NCBI GenBank assembly: GCA_950097015.1
Contig: CATNEN010000037.1
Location: 1,488,001-1,552,000, forward strand
Direction of reading: 5' to 3'
Source: Macrostomum hystrix
Lineage: Eukaryota; Platyhelminthes; Macrostomidae
Length of the DNA: 64,000 nucleotides
Shown here: positions 43,868 to 54,509 of the stretch, piece by piece
Layout: every line of letters starts with the position of its first letter
How positions within the stretch are numbered: the stretch's first letter is position 1
The notes under the pieces: model-generated
Seen by the model: the letters and a program-made list of their open reading frames with translations, nothing else
Told to the model about the DNA's origin: nothing
The model's database searches: none
Made by a program: the position numbers and the translations under genes

Positions 43868-46036
43868 GACATTCTAAAGACTACCTATCGAGTATCGACT
43901 AGGCAGGCCCTACCTATGATATTTGTGTCCTTATGAATCGCACTTGCGTCGCTTAGCTTTAGTCAAGATCACTTAACGTCACAATAGTGTAAAACATAGA
44001 AAAATAGACAAATTAATAATAATAATAATGACCTAGAATAAAACTATTTAAAAACAGCTGCTGAGCTGCATAAAATGTTATAGTGAGCAATGAGCATCCC
44101 AATAATCAAATTGATTTTTTTTGTCAGCTCTTAACCATTCGGTCCGTAAACCCATTAGGCCTACAATTTTAAAAAGAAGTCCAATGTGCTTTTTGCAATA
44201 AAGCTATGAAAGCTTATTCGTTTTTAAGCATTTTTTCGAAATATGCTGGCTTATTTAATTGCGAACTCAATTTGTTTTACTAAAATGATAACATATTAAT
44301 TACGCACATTTTATTTAGTAGGGCCTAATTAACTTTTTTGATTTTACGTTGCTTATACGAAGCCCAATTGAAGTATTATTTTTGCAGTTTCGTTCCACTT
44401 GTACTTTAAAAAAACTACGAATTATGTATCCGAGTATTCTTTTAAGTAAAGAACAATTGCTAATCGATCTTACATGTACGTGTATGTTGCAACGTGAAGT
44501 TCAATCGATATTAACAAGTTATCACAATTCTCAGGATAGCGAGACAGCTAACTCCTTAGGTTGTAACTTGCATTGCTAATAAGGCTCTACGTTTAAAGCT
44601 GCGACGACGTACAAAACGAACGAATACTAATATTAAGAAGCTAAGCAACACTTACATTAAATGTGGTAGACTAAGCAATTATCATTTGAGTTCACATGAT
44701 ATGAGTTCGCACGAGTTCGCCTATGATCTACCGACCGGCGAGCTACAGTAAGGATAGTAATAAAAACTAAAGTCTTAAATTTATCATTTGCAGGGCAAAT
44801 GAGGGTTCACGTTATTTAGCAAACATGTGTTAAATACATGCGTGTTAGGGTTATGATTTGAGGGTATTTTGGGTTTAGGTTAAAAAATTATTGCTAATTT
44901 TTTGGGTTTGTTAATGCCTAAATGCTAAATATTTAAGGAGAGGGCAGGAAACAAAGAAACTAAAATTAAGAAACTGAACCAACAATGGGATTACAATACA
45001 ACTAAGAGGAACCCAGTTAAACACAGGGTAGCAGTTGAATGAACCTAGGGTTGAAATTAAACACAGGGTTGAATGAACCTATTTTCCAGAAATAAAAACA
45101 TTTTCAATCCCTAAACGGGGATGAATCTACTACTAATATCCACTCAAAGGATCTTAAATATCAGAGAAAAATAAGTGAATGTTTCACAGCCTGTGGCAGC
45201 GATAAAGTTCAAGCAAAAACGGAAGTCCACGTTGACGGTTCCAATGCATTTTCTTGCAAGAGAAAACAAGCTAAAACCATTTAATCGAAAATCGAAACAC
45301 CAAGTGCGGTAATCCACAAACGGATGATGCATATATTGCATTCTATTAAGATATTGAGTAAAATAGTTTTGTAGTTCAGCGAATGAGAAGACAATTTTTT
45401 GTCAAATTATGCAGATAGGAATAAAGAAAAGGAATAGCCACAAAAGACGAATGAACTCCTGCATTCTGAACACAACAGCAAACCAAATAGACTAGAAAAA
45501 ATACAGTTTCAGAGCCAATAATAAACCGAACGACGAAAGATGCTTCGCTTCCAAGATACTTTGTTTACTTTTTCTTGATTATAATTTAGAAGCTCAGCGA
45601 CAGAAAAAAACAAAGAGTTAGATATAGTGCCACGCAACAATGTCAAACAAAAATATATTCTTGGACAAGCTGTATCAGAAAGCAACTTATAATACTTCAT
45701 TTGTGAGCTCAAATTTATCTTGACGACAGACAATTAGAAACACAAAGACACCGAGAAATAATGTAACCAATTATTGCGATTAAAAAGTCAATCGATTTTT
45801 GTAACAATAAAGCTGGATAGAGCATAATAGTATAAAAAATTAACCTTTAAGTCGTAAACCCAGCAACCAGAAGTATGATGAAAGCAAGAATGAAAGCAAG
45901 AATGAAAACAAGAATGAAAGTTAATTTATTGCAGCTTGTCAAGTTAATAATGAACGTGTCTTAATAACAATTTTGGTGATAGAGATTCTTCATGCTGCAA
46001 GCAAATCAGACGGATGGTCAGCTACTAGGATCGAAT
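43868..46036. other. intergenic DNA, nothing recognised
   Basis: No gene or array is supported. A minus-strand AATAAA (plus-strand TTTATT at 45,925-45,930) lies about 110 bp downstream of the MCFD2 stop codon. Confidence 0.5.
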
Positions 46037-46501
46037 TTAAGTGGCCTTTTGTGAGTCAGACTTCCGCTGGGAGGCAATGAACTCTGTATAGTCAACGTAG
46101 CCGTCTTCGTTGGTGTCCTCATTCTTCAGCACATCGTTGACGGCCGATTCCAGACCCTGGTCAGACATGGCCAGCTTGCCGTCGTGGTCCAGCATGGATT
46201 TAAGCAGCTCAAGGCCGTCCAACTTGTCATTATTGTCAAAGTCGTGCATTTTAAAATAATAATACTCCTGTTCGGCTTCGCTCAGCTCACGATCTTTGGG
46301 CGGCTTGATGCTCAGGTGCTCCATGTGTGAGAACATGTGCGCCGAGTCGTGAACATGCAATCCATCACCTGAGCTAGCACTCGCCGATGTCAGCACCAGC
46401 GACACAATCAACGATGCTAACAGTACCCATAGCGACGAACGCGTCCTTGGTAACAACTCCTGGCCTCTTCTGAGATCATTGCAGCTAGAAACTGGCAGCA
46501 T
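46037..46501 (-). CDS. MCFD2: MCFD2-like EF-hand cargo adaptor
   Basis: A 154-residue intronless frame. Residues about 22-43 form a hydrophobic signal sequence (SSLWVLLASLIVSLVLTSAS) after a basic N-terminus. Two C-terminal EF-hands follow: HDFDNNDKLDGLELL and EDTNEDGYVDYTEF, with Asp at loop position 1 of the first, Glu at position 1 of the second and acidic position 12. The stretch EYYYFKMHDFDNNDKLDGLE is the MCFD2 signature (human has a YFKMHDYDGNN...LDGLEL sequence). MCFD2 partners the lectin LMAN1/ERGIC-53 to move glycoproteins from ER to Golgi. CGREF1-type relatives are the main alternative. The N-terminus before the hydrophobic part is longer than usual, and an alternative inner Met is not available. 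Confidence 0.82.
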   Translation of the reverse strand: MLPVSSCNDLRRGQELLPRTRSSLWVLLASLIVSLVLTSASASSGDGLHVHDSAHMFSHMEHLSIKPPKDRELSEAEQEYYYFKMHDFDNNDKLDGLELLKSMLDHDGKLAMSDQGLESAVNDVLKNEDTNEDGYVDYTEFIASQRKSDSQKAT

Positions 46502-47376
46502 TTTTTTATTGGCTGGAATGTGTAGATTTTGTGATCAAAACAGTTCTATAGATATCCATCTATCAAAGGTAGAATGTATTGATCATTTTAGGACTAAATT
46601 ATAAAGTCAGTCAATTTGCTTTATCTAAATTTATTTGCAAACAAAAAAACTAATATTTAACTGCCATGTTCCAGTTAAGAGTCCAATAGGCGTACGATTT
46701 TAATCAATGAAACTAGCTGCTACAGCAATATGTAGATATTGAGAAGACAATATAAAATCAGCATCACAAAAACGAAACCCTAGCTTCTCTTCTCTACTTA
46801 AATCAGCACCCGCAGCACACTACGCTAATAGGGTGCTGATTTAAGTTATTGTTTGTTAAAAAACGGTTTCTTTATTATGAAAACCAATACGCGAAAGAAA
46901 AGTAACGGCGATAAAAAGAGGCGACATGAAAGTAAAAGGGAGAAAGCAATGCAAGATTCGGAAAACATCAAACGCTTTAATGAATTAAAAAAGTATTAAA
47001 CCAGTGCATATGCTCAATTGCATAGAATGCCTATTGTATAAATAGGTATTGAACATTAAAATTATTTTTTACTTCGATAAACAATACGCAATAATAACAT
47101 AAATCGTGTTTAAAAAACTTCTCAATCTAAAACTTTACTTCCATAACGGTACAAGTACAAGTATCTTCGACAAAATCGCCGGCGCATGGTTGCCGAATTG
47201 CAGAGTGGCATGGGTTCGTTCAGACTGACGAAAAAATGTCAGAGGGAATCTCTTTAGTACTAAAATGGCGAAATGGAAAACTAGACTGACATTTCTACTG
47301 TTAATTTTCAAAGCCATGATTGATATTATTGCAGTAGCCAAACCACTACTCATTGTCCATCGCTGAGGCCCATAAG
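46502..47376. other. intergenic, nothing recognised
   Basis: AT-rich. Holds a short inverted repeat AATCAGCACCC...GGGTGCTGATT at about 46,802-46,842. No gene. Confidence 0.5.
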
Positions 47377-48441
47377 TCAGCCTAGAATCTCTTCAAGCAG
47401 AGCCTGATAGGCTTCTAGTTTAATGCCGGTCACGAAGGTAGCGGGTGCCGTAGCGACCCGGCTAAGTCCACGGTCGACTTTGTGAAACCAGTCGACAACC
47501 AGCTGGCCGCGGGTGACCTCGCCGGCCAGTTCAATGGTGCAGCGCTTGTCAAAGGATTCAGCAATCAGGCTGCGCCTTTGACAGATGGCCGCGGCTAACA
47601 GATCGCAACTTCGAAACGCCAGCGGGCCAGCAGAGGTGACCTTGGCTGGCTGCAGGGCGGGCTCCTGGTTGTCCTGCATGCGGCACTGGTGCTCCACAAT
47701 GTATCGCTGCAGTCGGCGCCACAGAGAATTGTCGTCGGCCTTGCCAGCGGCCCACGCTTTGGCCCAGTCGAATGGCAGGCTGCTAGTTAGGCAGACTTCG
47801 TAGGGCACCAGAAGGCGCGGACCCGATGGAAGCAGTTCGTGCAGCACGATTCGAGCTGCTACCGGATCCGACACAAAGTTGAACTCGGCGCTCAGGTGAC
47901 GCTCGTTGTTGCCAAGCGAGTGATGCGCGCCGCCCATGATTATTAAGCCGCTCAGCCAGTTGCCCAATTGCGGCTCTAGGCGCATCGCGACAGCTATGTT
48001 GGTCAATGGAGCCAGAGTCAGAAGCGTCACTTCGCCTTTGTGCTGTGAAACAATTTCGACTAGGCCTAGAGCAGCGTGTGCGGACTCCAATGGAACAGAA
48101 TTGATGGCCTCCTCCACCTCGGTCGCAGCCTCAGTGTTAAGACGCCCGAATGCTCCCCCGATGCCGTCGTCACCATGATAGTGTGACGCCCGAATCTCGC
48201 CAGTAGCACAGGGTCCGTCCGACAATAATGGAAGGCTGCAGCCAGCAAAGACGCGCGGCTTTGGCCGGTTCGGCGGAGTCGAAGCTGCCACCACTAGGCG
48301 AGTGTTGCGAATAACAATGTCCAGCGGCACATTGCCGCCAACACAAGTGACAGCCAAGACCTCACAGAGTGGACTGCGCAGGGCTAGCATCAGAGCCTGG
48401 GCATCGTCCATTCCAGTGTCAACATCAATAATGAGCTTCAT
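47377..48441 (-). CDS. inosine/uridine-preferring nucleoside hydrolase
   Basis: A complete 354-residue single-exon enzyme of the IUNH family, which hydrolyses the N-glycosidic bond of ribonucleosides for salvage. The N-terminal calcium-binding signature IDVDTGMDDAQAL carries the DxDxxxDD aspartates. Other family blocks are GDDGIGGAFG, LLTLAPLTNIAVAM, IMGGAHHSLGN and the substrate-site EFNFVSDPVAA. The start ATG directly precedes the first beta strand (MKLIIDVDTG), as in the family, and the length is normal. It is GC-rich with no frame break. Substrate preference cannot be read from sequence. Vertebrates lack this family but many invertebrates keep it, which supports an invertebrate source. 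Confidence 0.92.
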   Translation of the reverse strand: MKLIIDVDTGMDDAQALMLALRSPLCEVLAVTCVGGNVPLDIVIRNTRLVVAASTPPNRPKPRVFAGCSLPLLSDGPCATGEIRASHYHGDDGIGGAFGRLNTEAATEVEEAINSVPLESAHAALGLVEIVSQHKGEVTLLTLAPLTNIAVAMRLEPQLGNWLSGLIIMGGAHHSLGNNERHLSAEFNFVSDPVAARIVLHELLPSGPRLLVPYEVCLTSSLPFDWAKAWAAGKADDNSLWRRLQRYIVEHQCRMQDNQEPALQPAKVTSAGPLAFRSCDLLAAAICQRRSLIAESFDKRCTIELAGEVTRGQLVVDWFHKVDRGLSRVATAPATFVTGIKLEAYQALLEEILG

Positions 48442-49447
48442 CGCTTATGCTGCCACAAGCTGTGGGTTTAAGTGAGTTAAACAGCAAGCTGTTAATGCAT
48501 TCAAATATGAACTAATGAACGTATTAAAAAATATAGAAAGCTTGCACAGTTTCTAATAGTGGAATGGTTGGAAAGATTGAAGATTTAAGTAACTATATAG
48601 AAAATCTACACAATAACGTATAGGTAAGGTAGCTTGCTTTAGAGGCACAGAAAAATAACTAAAATAATCAACATAGATTGTTTAATAGATTCCAATGTGT
48701 CTGTCATGGGCCATCTTCAGGGTCTGTGGTATATTTCACACATGCATCAATATTTATAAGAAAGAGAGAAAAGTCCAGTACAGTCCAGCCCAGTACAGTC
48801 CAAAGTACAGTCCAAAGAGCAGATCAGGGGCAAAATAACCGAACTAAGCGAGCAAAGTATGGAGATTGTTAGGAGATGCGATTACAATGATAGGTTTTGT
48901 AATTTCAGTTAGAATACTTAAGGCAAATAGACTGAACCACTGTAAATTAGTTGAACATTGAGATTTGGTTTCTGGTTTACATAAATTTGAGTAAATTGTG
49001 AAGTCTAAAGTCATTCCTACTGTAAATAATAATTTCAAACTGTCAAGTTTGCTCACTGTCACAACAGCTGTTGTGGCCGGTTCGGTGTTGTTGCATAGCA
49101 AAGGAGAGTGAGATGAGATTAGTTAAAAAGATTGTGTATACAAGACCACATTGAATTGGATGAAGCAATCTATGTTGATTATTTCATTTATCTACAAAAA
49201 ATAAAAAGGCACATTGTATTCAGCTCATAAACAGGAATACAGAAAAAAATATTTTTTGTTTTTATTAGTAGATCTCTATTAGAAAATTTTAGTATACAAC
49301 TGCAAACTGAAGGTTTTCAATTGCTAGCCTGAATTTGACAAATTAAACATGCAAAATAAAAAACCATATACCTTATGATTGGTAAAATTAACATTCTTAG
49401 AAATAGTTGCATTGTTCTTGACCTCAAGTTGCTAAACTAACTGCTTG
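48442..49447. other. intergenic, nothing recognised
   Basis: AT-rich, with a small direct repeat of CAGTACAGTCCA at about 48,775-48,815. No gene. Confidence 0.5.
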
Positions 49448-50618
49448 AAGGGTTGATAAGGATTACTTATTTGCTCAATGCATTTTTTCACAGCAATCTT
49501 TTTCGTTACCCACTGTTTTTGACACTATGCAAAATAACAAAGAAGCCAAGCAAAGTGTCATTTGGTTTTTGTGGAGGCAAGGGAAGTGTCAAGCTGACAT
49601 TGAGCGCCGTATGCAAGCTGACCAGGGGGATCCTGCTGCAGCAGGACAATGCCAGGCCTCACACCAGTCAGGCAACAATGGCTGCCATCGCCAACCTGGG
49701 CTTCGAGCTACTGCCACATCCGTCATACTCGCCAGACCTAGCATTGAGTGACTACTGGCTGTTTGGGCAGATGAAGGAGTCCCTCCGAGGTCACTGGTAC
49801 AGTAGCCTACAGGCCATGGCCTCTGCCATTAGGGTAATGTATCATCAACCAAACAAGAATGTGTATTTTTTTACTTCAAACCTAAGCTACAGATTTTCTA
49901 TTTAAGATATCATGATAAATCAAAAGCCAAGTTATAGAAAACAGTTACATCTTTCTAAAAAGTATCTGCTTTTGCCATTTTGTCAAATAGAAAAGTTATT
50001 CCTACTTTTTATCTAAAATCGAACAATGATTTTAATGTATCTTCAAACCGAACAGAGAATTTGATGTTTGATGTCATTTGAAAGCATTTTTCATGCTCTA
50101 TAAATAACTAAATTTATGGTCATTTAATTGGCAAGCAACCACATACAATTTTCGTCTAAAGTACATACTGAAAAAATGTTGTTAAAAAGTATGCTTTTGC
50201 AATAAAAATTTCTACTGAAACATCAATATCTTTCTTTCCTCTTAATGCTTCATTGCACATCATGCCTCAGCTTGTAGATAATTTCTTCAACTTTCAAATT
50301 AGTTGTTCTGTGAAACACAATAGCTTGTTTCTGTCTTGCACGAGACCAAGGAAGGAGTCAAAATTCTTGTTTGGTTTTGAAGATACACTGTTCGGTTGAT
50401 GATACATTACCCTAGGCCTAGGCCTAGCCTGTGGGTCAGAGGGACCCCCAGAGAATTTTTTGCTACTGGAATTGAGAAGCTGCCAGAGCGATGGCACAAG
50501 TGTGTCTGCCTCAAGGGCACATATATTGAGAAGGTTGACAACAAATGTTTTCATATACATATGCAGTTACAGTTTTTTTTTCAAGTTTGTCTGCAAACTT
50601 TCCGAACAACCCTTGTAA
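49448..50618 (+). mobile_element. decayed mariner transposon, internally deleted and split
   Basis: The right end, TACAAGGGTTGTTCGGAAAG on the minus strand, resembles a mariner terminal repeat. A degraded GAAGGGTTGATAAGG marks the left. Inside, NNKEAKQSVIWFLWRQGK (N-terminal helix-turn-helix) is followed almost at once by DNARPHTSQA and PHPSYSPDLALSDYWLFG (catalytic-core end), so the middle of the transposase is missing. In DYWLFG the third acidic residue of the DD34D triad is preserved. The C-terminal piece ATGIEKLPERWHKCV lies beyond an insertion at 49,832-50,412. It cannot encode an active enzyme. Confidence 0.85.
49832..50412. mobile_element. 581-bp TA-flanked inverted-repeat element inside mariner
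   Basis: Ends GGGTAATGTATCATCAACC and its reverse complement, flanked by TA on both sides (49,830-31 and 50,413-14), interrupt the mariner reading frame. Removing it rejoins the two transposase pieces. The interior is AT-rich with no coding capacity. A TA target fits Tc1/mariner- or related superfamily mobilisation in trans. Confidence 0.88.
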
Positions 50619-51825
50619 TATAAACTCTAAAGATAGCTTTAGGACAAGGTCATGTATATCTATATTTACATAACCTAAACTAAACTCAGATTTACCCCGA
50701 TATAAAATTAAGAATGATATAAAATATAAAAATGAATAGGCAACTCCAAGATTCATTTCATTTTCATCAGATGATTGTACTAGCCAACTAGCATAGGCTA
50801 TCTTTTTAAGTAGACATTCATTAAAATTCTTAAATAGCTAATCTAATAATTTATAATTCAGTTGTTGTTTATTCATTTCCTATTATAATAAATTGTTTAA
50901 ATTGAGCATAGCTAATATTAATAAAACTCTAACTATAATCTATAAATGACTTTAAAACCTTTTATAATTATTTAATTATATTATAGATAAATTGTTCATA
51001 CACGCCTATATTATATACCATGGGTTTTGAAATTTACTGTTATATTCTTTCAGATCAGTTATTGATCAAATTAGGGTTAGGCCAAGACCAAAGGACAGGG
51101 CATCTGTAGAATATGTATGTATTTATAGCTATTTTACTGCATAACTAACTACATACAATTGCAGCAAGCCGAAAAGCAAACAACTTTATCACTTTCATTT
51201 TTAAAGTTCAATAGTAAAAGACACATGAAGATTAGTAAAAATTGAGGATATGGTATAGGCAATTCTTTTTTGTTTTTAATTGCGTTTATACTTTTTAAGT
51301 TTATATATATGTTTTCTCAGAACAAACGCGTGATCGCAAAATTAACTCGGCAAACAATTAATTTATGCAATAAATAAAATAAAAATAAAATAAAATAATA
51401 ATAAACGTTAATTGACTTGCATGTGCATTTGGCTGGGTGAATAAACAAACGCGAAATAAGTAACACGAAATAAGAAGAAGAAATAATGTATTACCGTGAT
51501 CAAAGTAGTCAGGCTATTAGTATATAAAAAAAGTTTTTTTACCTTAAGGCACTTTCGAATTTTTTTGAAAAAGGCAGCGACTAAATTATGAAGTAAAGAA
51601 ATCGTGTTAAGTCTTTTTTTTGCATCAAGATTTTACTTTTTTGAATGGTCTTTTATGAGTTTTTAATTAGCTCGTATCAACTCCATATTGTTCTTTATAA
51701 AAAATATATGCAACTTATGCGTTCGTTCATATCCTTCAGTAAAAAGTACAAGCATTCAAATTGTAGCGTGAAAACTTTCCCTTTCTTTTCTAATAAGTTA
51801 CAGTTTTCCCTGTCGCCCACAATAT

Positions 51826-52164
51826 TTACAGCTCCTCTCTGACGTTTATAATATACAATTCGCCCTTATTAGCCTTGCTGCGCACAGTCTCACAGTGAAC
51901 CTCCCAGTCCAGTTCGTTATGAAATCGTCTCGGGCAGTGCATCATGGTGCAAGAGTCCAGGCTGCCACCATCGATTGTGCACAGGCAGCTGTTACAACCA
52001 TCCGGTGAGAAATGATATCCCCCGTGCTTTTTGTCCTCGCAGAACTCGAACGCGCTGAAACAGGATCCTCGGGTATCGTTGGCCAGCACTTGCTGAGGTA
52101 AAAAATTCACAATGGCGATTGAAAGCTGCAGCACGATTAGCCAGCACGTATATCGATGTGACAT
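51826..52164 (-). CDS. small secreted cysteine-rich protein (copy 1)
   Basis: A 112-residue protein. A hydrophobic signal peptide covers about residues 7-28 (LIVLQLSIAIVNFLPQQVLA). The mature part has cysteines spaced C-x6-C-x14-C-x2-C-x-C-x9-C-x4-C, with the core CNSCLC and CTMMHC, then a later Cys in WEVHCETV. The CNxCxC...CTxxxC core recalls pacifastin-type protease inhibitors or short VWC-like modules, but I cannot assign it. Presumably extracellular with disulfides. No upstream neighbour suggests function. A nearly identical second copy is at 60,374-60,712 (one residue differs, Asn to Ile in the signal peptide), and conservation of the frame in both favours a real gene. Confidence 0.7.
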   Translation of the reverse strand: MSHRYTCWLIVLQLSIAIVNFLPQQVLANDTRGSCFSAFEFCEDKKHGGYHFSPDGCNSCLCTIDGGSLDSCTMMHCPRRFHNELDWEVHCETVRSKANKGELYIINVREEL

Positions 52165-53180
52165 CTTTGAAGAATTTACGTTTAGCTTGCTGGATTAGAG
52201 ATTTGAATGTCAGCTACTGAAGAGCTAGACCTTCTATCGGTATCAATAAAAGTAATTTATATACTCAGTTCTAATAGTATTCCATGTGGTGTAACACTGA
52301 TAGTGGAACGTGCCTTATCCACAAATTGTTAGACACCAAAATGTGTTCGGATTGTAATTCTCACAATTGCTTTTCCATGTGCACGCGCGAGCCTGGTAGA
52401 ACCTTGACTGTGCTTTTCTGGATACAGCTGACTTATCAAATAATAGCTATAGGAGCGGCTTCTAAAACAAAAATATCACAGATCTATAGTCGCTTCACTG
52501 CAGTCACGTAGATTAGTAGTCTTGAAAAAGATACAGGGTAAATGTTAAAAACAGCATTTTCGAATGGCTTATAAGCGTTCGAGAATGGTACGAGAATCGA
52601 GTATATTCTTGCTAATATATTCTGATCGCCTGTTTGTTTTTTAATAAAACCTCAATTAACTTTTCGGTGACAGTGCAGGAATGAAATTTCTGAAATTTGA
52701 CTGGACTTTTTTTACTCGTTTTTACTACAAAAATACTCGTCTATTTAGCGTGCAAGAATCTCAAATAGCGTCCGCTAAATCGTACAGGAATGTTGTGCAG
52801 TACAGTCTGCGGTAAAACCTCACTCAAAATTTTATAATGCTCAGCGTTCAAGAATGAAACGCACTCTTACTTGATTTAGTGTGCGGGATTGCTTTAGCGT
52901 GCGGGAATTTTAGCGACGACTTTGTCGTCATGCTCTGAGCTCTGAAATGGTCAGAGCTCGTGCAGAGCTTCGCGCAACTCGTGTTTTTGCGATTCTACTC
53001 GTCCCGAACTCGTGCAGGAATGTACCAATCAATATTGCTTAAATCATCTAATACTCAAAATAAGTTATCACAGTTTTCGTTAGGAACAAAATAATAAGTA
53101 AGTGTTCGCACCGGAAAATTAGATTTGTAAAGCTCCAATGCTAAATGCCGGGAGAGCTAGCTGCTGACGACAACAAGCTG
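52165..53180. other. duplicated intergenic DNA, copy 1
   Basis: Upstream of the cysteine-rich gene and downstream of the EF-hand gene. It contains loosely repeated words (GCGTGCAAGAATC, GTGCGGGAAT, CTCGTGCAGGAATG). No gene is supported, although short open frames are conserved between the duplicates simply because the DNA is. Confidence 0.45.
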
Positions 53181-54021
53181 CTACAGTCGCATTGTGCACT
53201 GAACGAATTCGTCATAGGTAAAATAGCAGGTGCCAGTCTCTTCGTCATTGTGCTGCGCCCGGTCACGCGCTCGAAAAGTCTCCGTAAAATAGCGCAGGCG
53301 CACGGACAGCGCGACAAAGTCGTCGAATGCCAGCAGAGAGCGGCCATCGTTCATGGCTCTTGCGTGACGCTTGAGTAGCGTGGAAATCGCCTGAGGCGAC
53401 AGGATGTAGCGAAATCTTTGCGTGATGAGGTTTTGCAGCTCGTGGGCTTCAATGTATCCACTCCGGTTAAGGTCGAATTCCTGGAATGTGCTGTGCCAGT
53501 ACACAAGGCAGGTCAGAAGCTCGCGAAACTCGTCGTACTGCATGATACCATCTTGCGACCGGTCAAGCATGGCCAGCATGATTCTGCAGAGCTCCATAGA
53601 CCAGGTGACACCGTAGTAGCTGCGAATGTTTGGGTGCTCGTTCAGGATGCGGCAGAGCTCGTGAGCCTGGATACCGCCCAGTGTTGGCGAGGCGTAGCTG
53701 TTGAACATTCCTGCGAACTCGTTCTCGTTTTGGAACTGAAAACTCTGAAAAAATAGCGTAGAGAAACACAGGTTAGGCAAGCTAATTTAGGTTTACATTT
53801 AAACGCAATCGAATGAAACTCTCGCTCACCTGCCATGGGTTCACATGCTCGTAGACATTCTGCGCCATATTCTCTCCATAGCTACCGTAGAACTGGCTGT
53901 TCTGATGACTCGTCATCTGCTGCCTGTAGAACTGTTTACCCAGCTGCTGTGCTACGAAGCGCCTCATGCTGATCGGATGATGGAATGATCTGATCCTTAA
54001 CACAGAAGACAACTTATCCAT
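53181..54021 (-). CDS. penta-EF-hand protein, sorcin/grancalcin-like (copy 1)
   Basis: Exons 54021-53830 and 53744-53181 (donor CAG|GTGAGC, acceptor ttttttcag, phase 0) give 251 residues. The C-terminal 170 residues are a penta-EF-hand domain: EFAGMFNSYASPTLGGIQAH, LDRSQDGIMQYDEFREL, FDLNRSGYIEAHELQNLI, SPQAISTLLKRHA, FDDFVALSVRLR and a final TYDEFVQCTM. The LDRSQDG and FDLNRSG loops keep calcium ligands. The N-terminal 60 residues are Gln/His-rich and replace the usual Gly/Pro-rich tail. Such proteins bind membranes or partners in response to calcium. Calpain small subunit, sorcin and grancalcin are all close; I cannot separate them. Duplicated at 61,695-62,539. Confidence 0.82.
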
Positions 54022-54235
54022 AAGTGAAACAAAGAAATGATACTTAACCCAGTTGGGCCAGCAGCCAACGCTTTAAATAAAGGCTTGTTCAACTGTTCAG
54101 TCCATGAACTGGAGAGGCCGCCACCCAAAATTTCCCTGCAAAATGTTATTTCAGCTCTTCAAGAAACTAACCTTGTATACTTGTAATCCGCGTCAGTTGA
54201 GTCTGTTGGTGCTTCAGAACTTAATGGTAGCTTAA

Positions 54236-54298
54236 TACCAGGCTTTTAAGCGCGTAGCGCACTCGTGCCGCGTCATTTCCGCACGCAAAAGCCTGGTA
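54236..54298. repeat. hairpin at the end of duplication copy 1
   Basis: TACCAGGCTTTT and AAAAGCCTGGTA form a 12-bp stem around a 39-nt loop containing GCGCGTAGCGC. It starts exactly where similarity to copy 2 stops. Confidence 0.85.
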
Positions 54299-54509
54299 TA
54301 AGGCACATTGTCACATTCTTTCTCTTATTATTTCTCGTTGTGTAATTTTGTGATTATCAAACGCCAACTTTTCAACATCTACCATAGACTATGGTGGAAC
54401 TGCGAGTTTATTTTTCATATCAACGAGAAATCAGCTTCAATGGTTAAGCAATGAACAGTTTACAGTTTTTAGTTGTTTATAGTTGCAATTCTCAATGACG
54501 CAGATGTCT

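Larger units (their letters stand above)
50841..54236 (+). repeat. segmental duplication, copy 1 (about 3.4 kb)
   Basis: From ATCTAATAATTTATAATTCA to TTAATGGTAGCTTAA this segment is nearly identical to 57,368-62,772 once the Helitron there is removed. It holds the small cysteine-rich gene and the penta-EF-hand gene. Differences are a few substitutions and small indels. Direct repeats, same orientation. Confidence 0.95.

Noticed and set aside
47135-47353. Small minus-strand frame downstream of the nucleoside hydrolase
   Set aside because: No recognisable features; the enzyme is complete without it.
52284-52511. 75-residue plus-strand frame conserved in both duplicate copies
   Set aside because: Conservation only reflects recent duplication; no domain, signal peptide or splice context supports it.
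53145-53756. Plus-strand frames over the EF-hand gene
   Set aside because: Shadows of the minus-strand penta-EF-hand exon.
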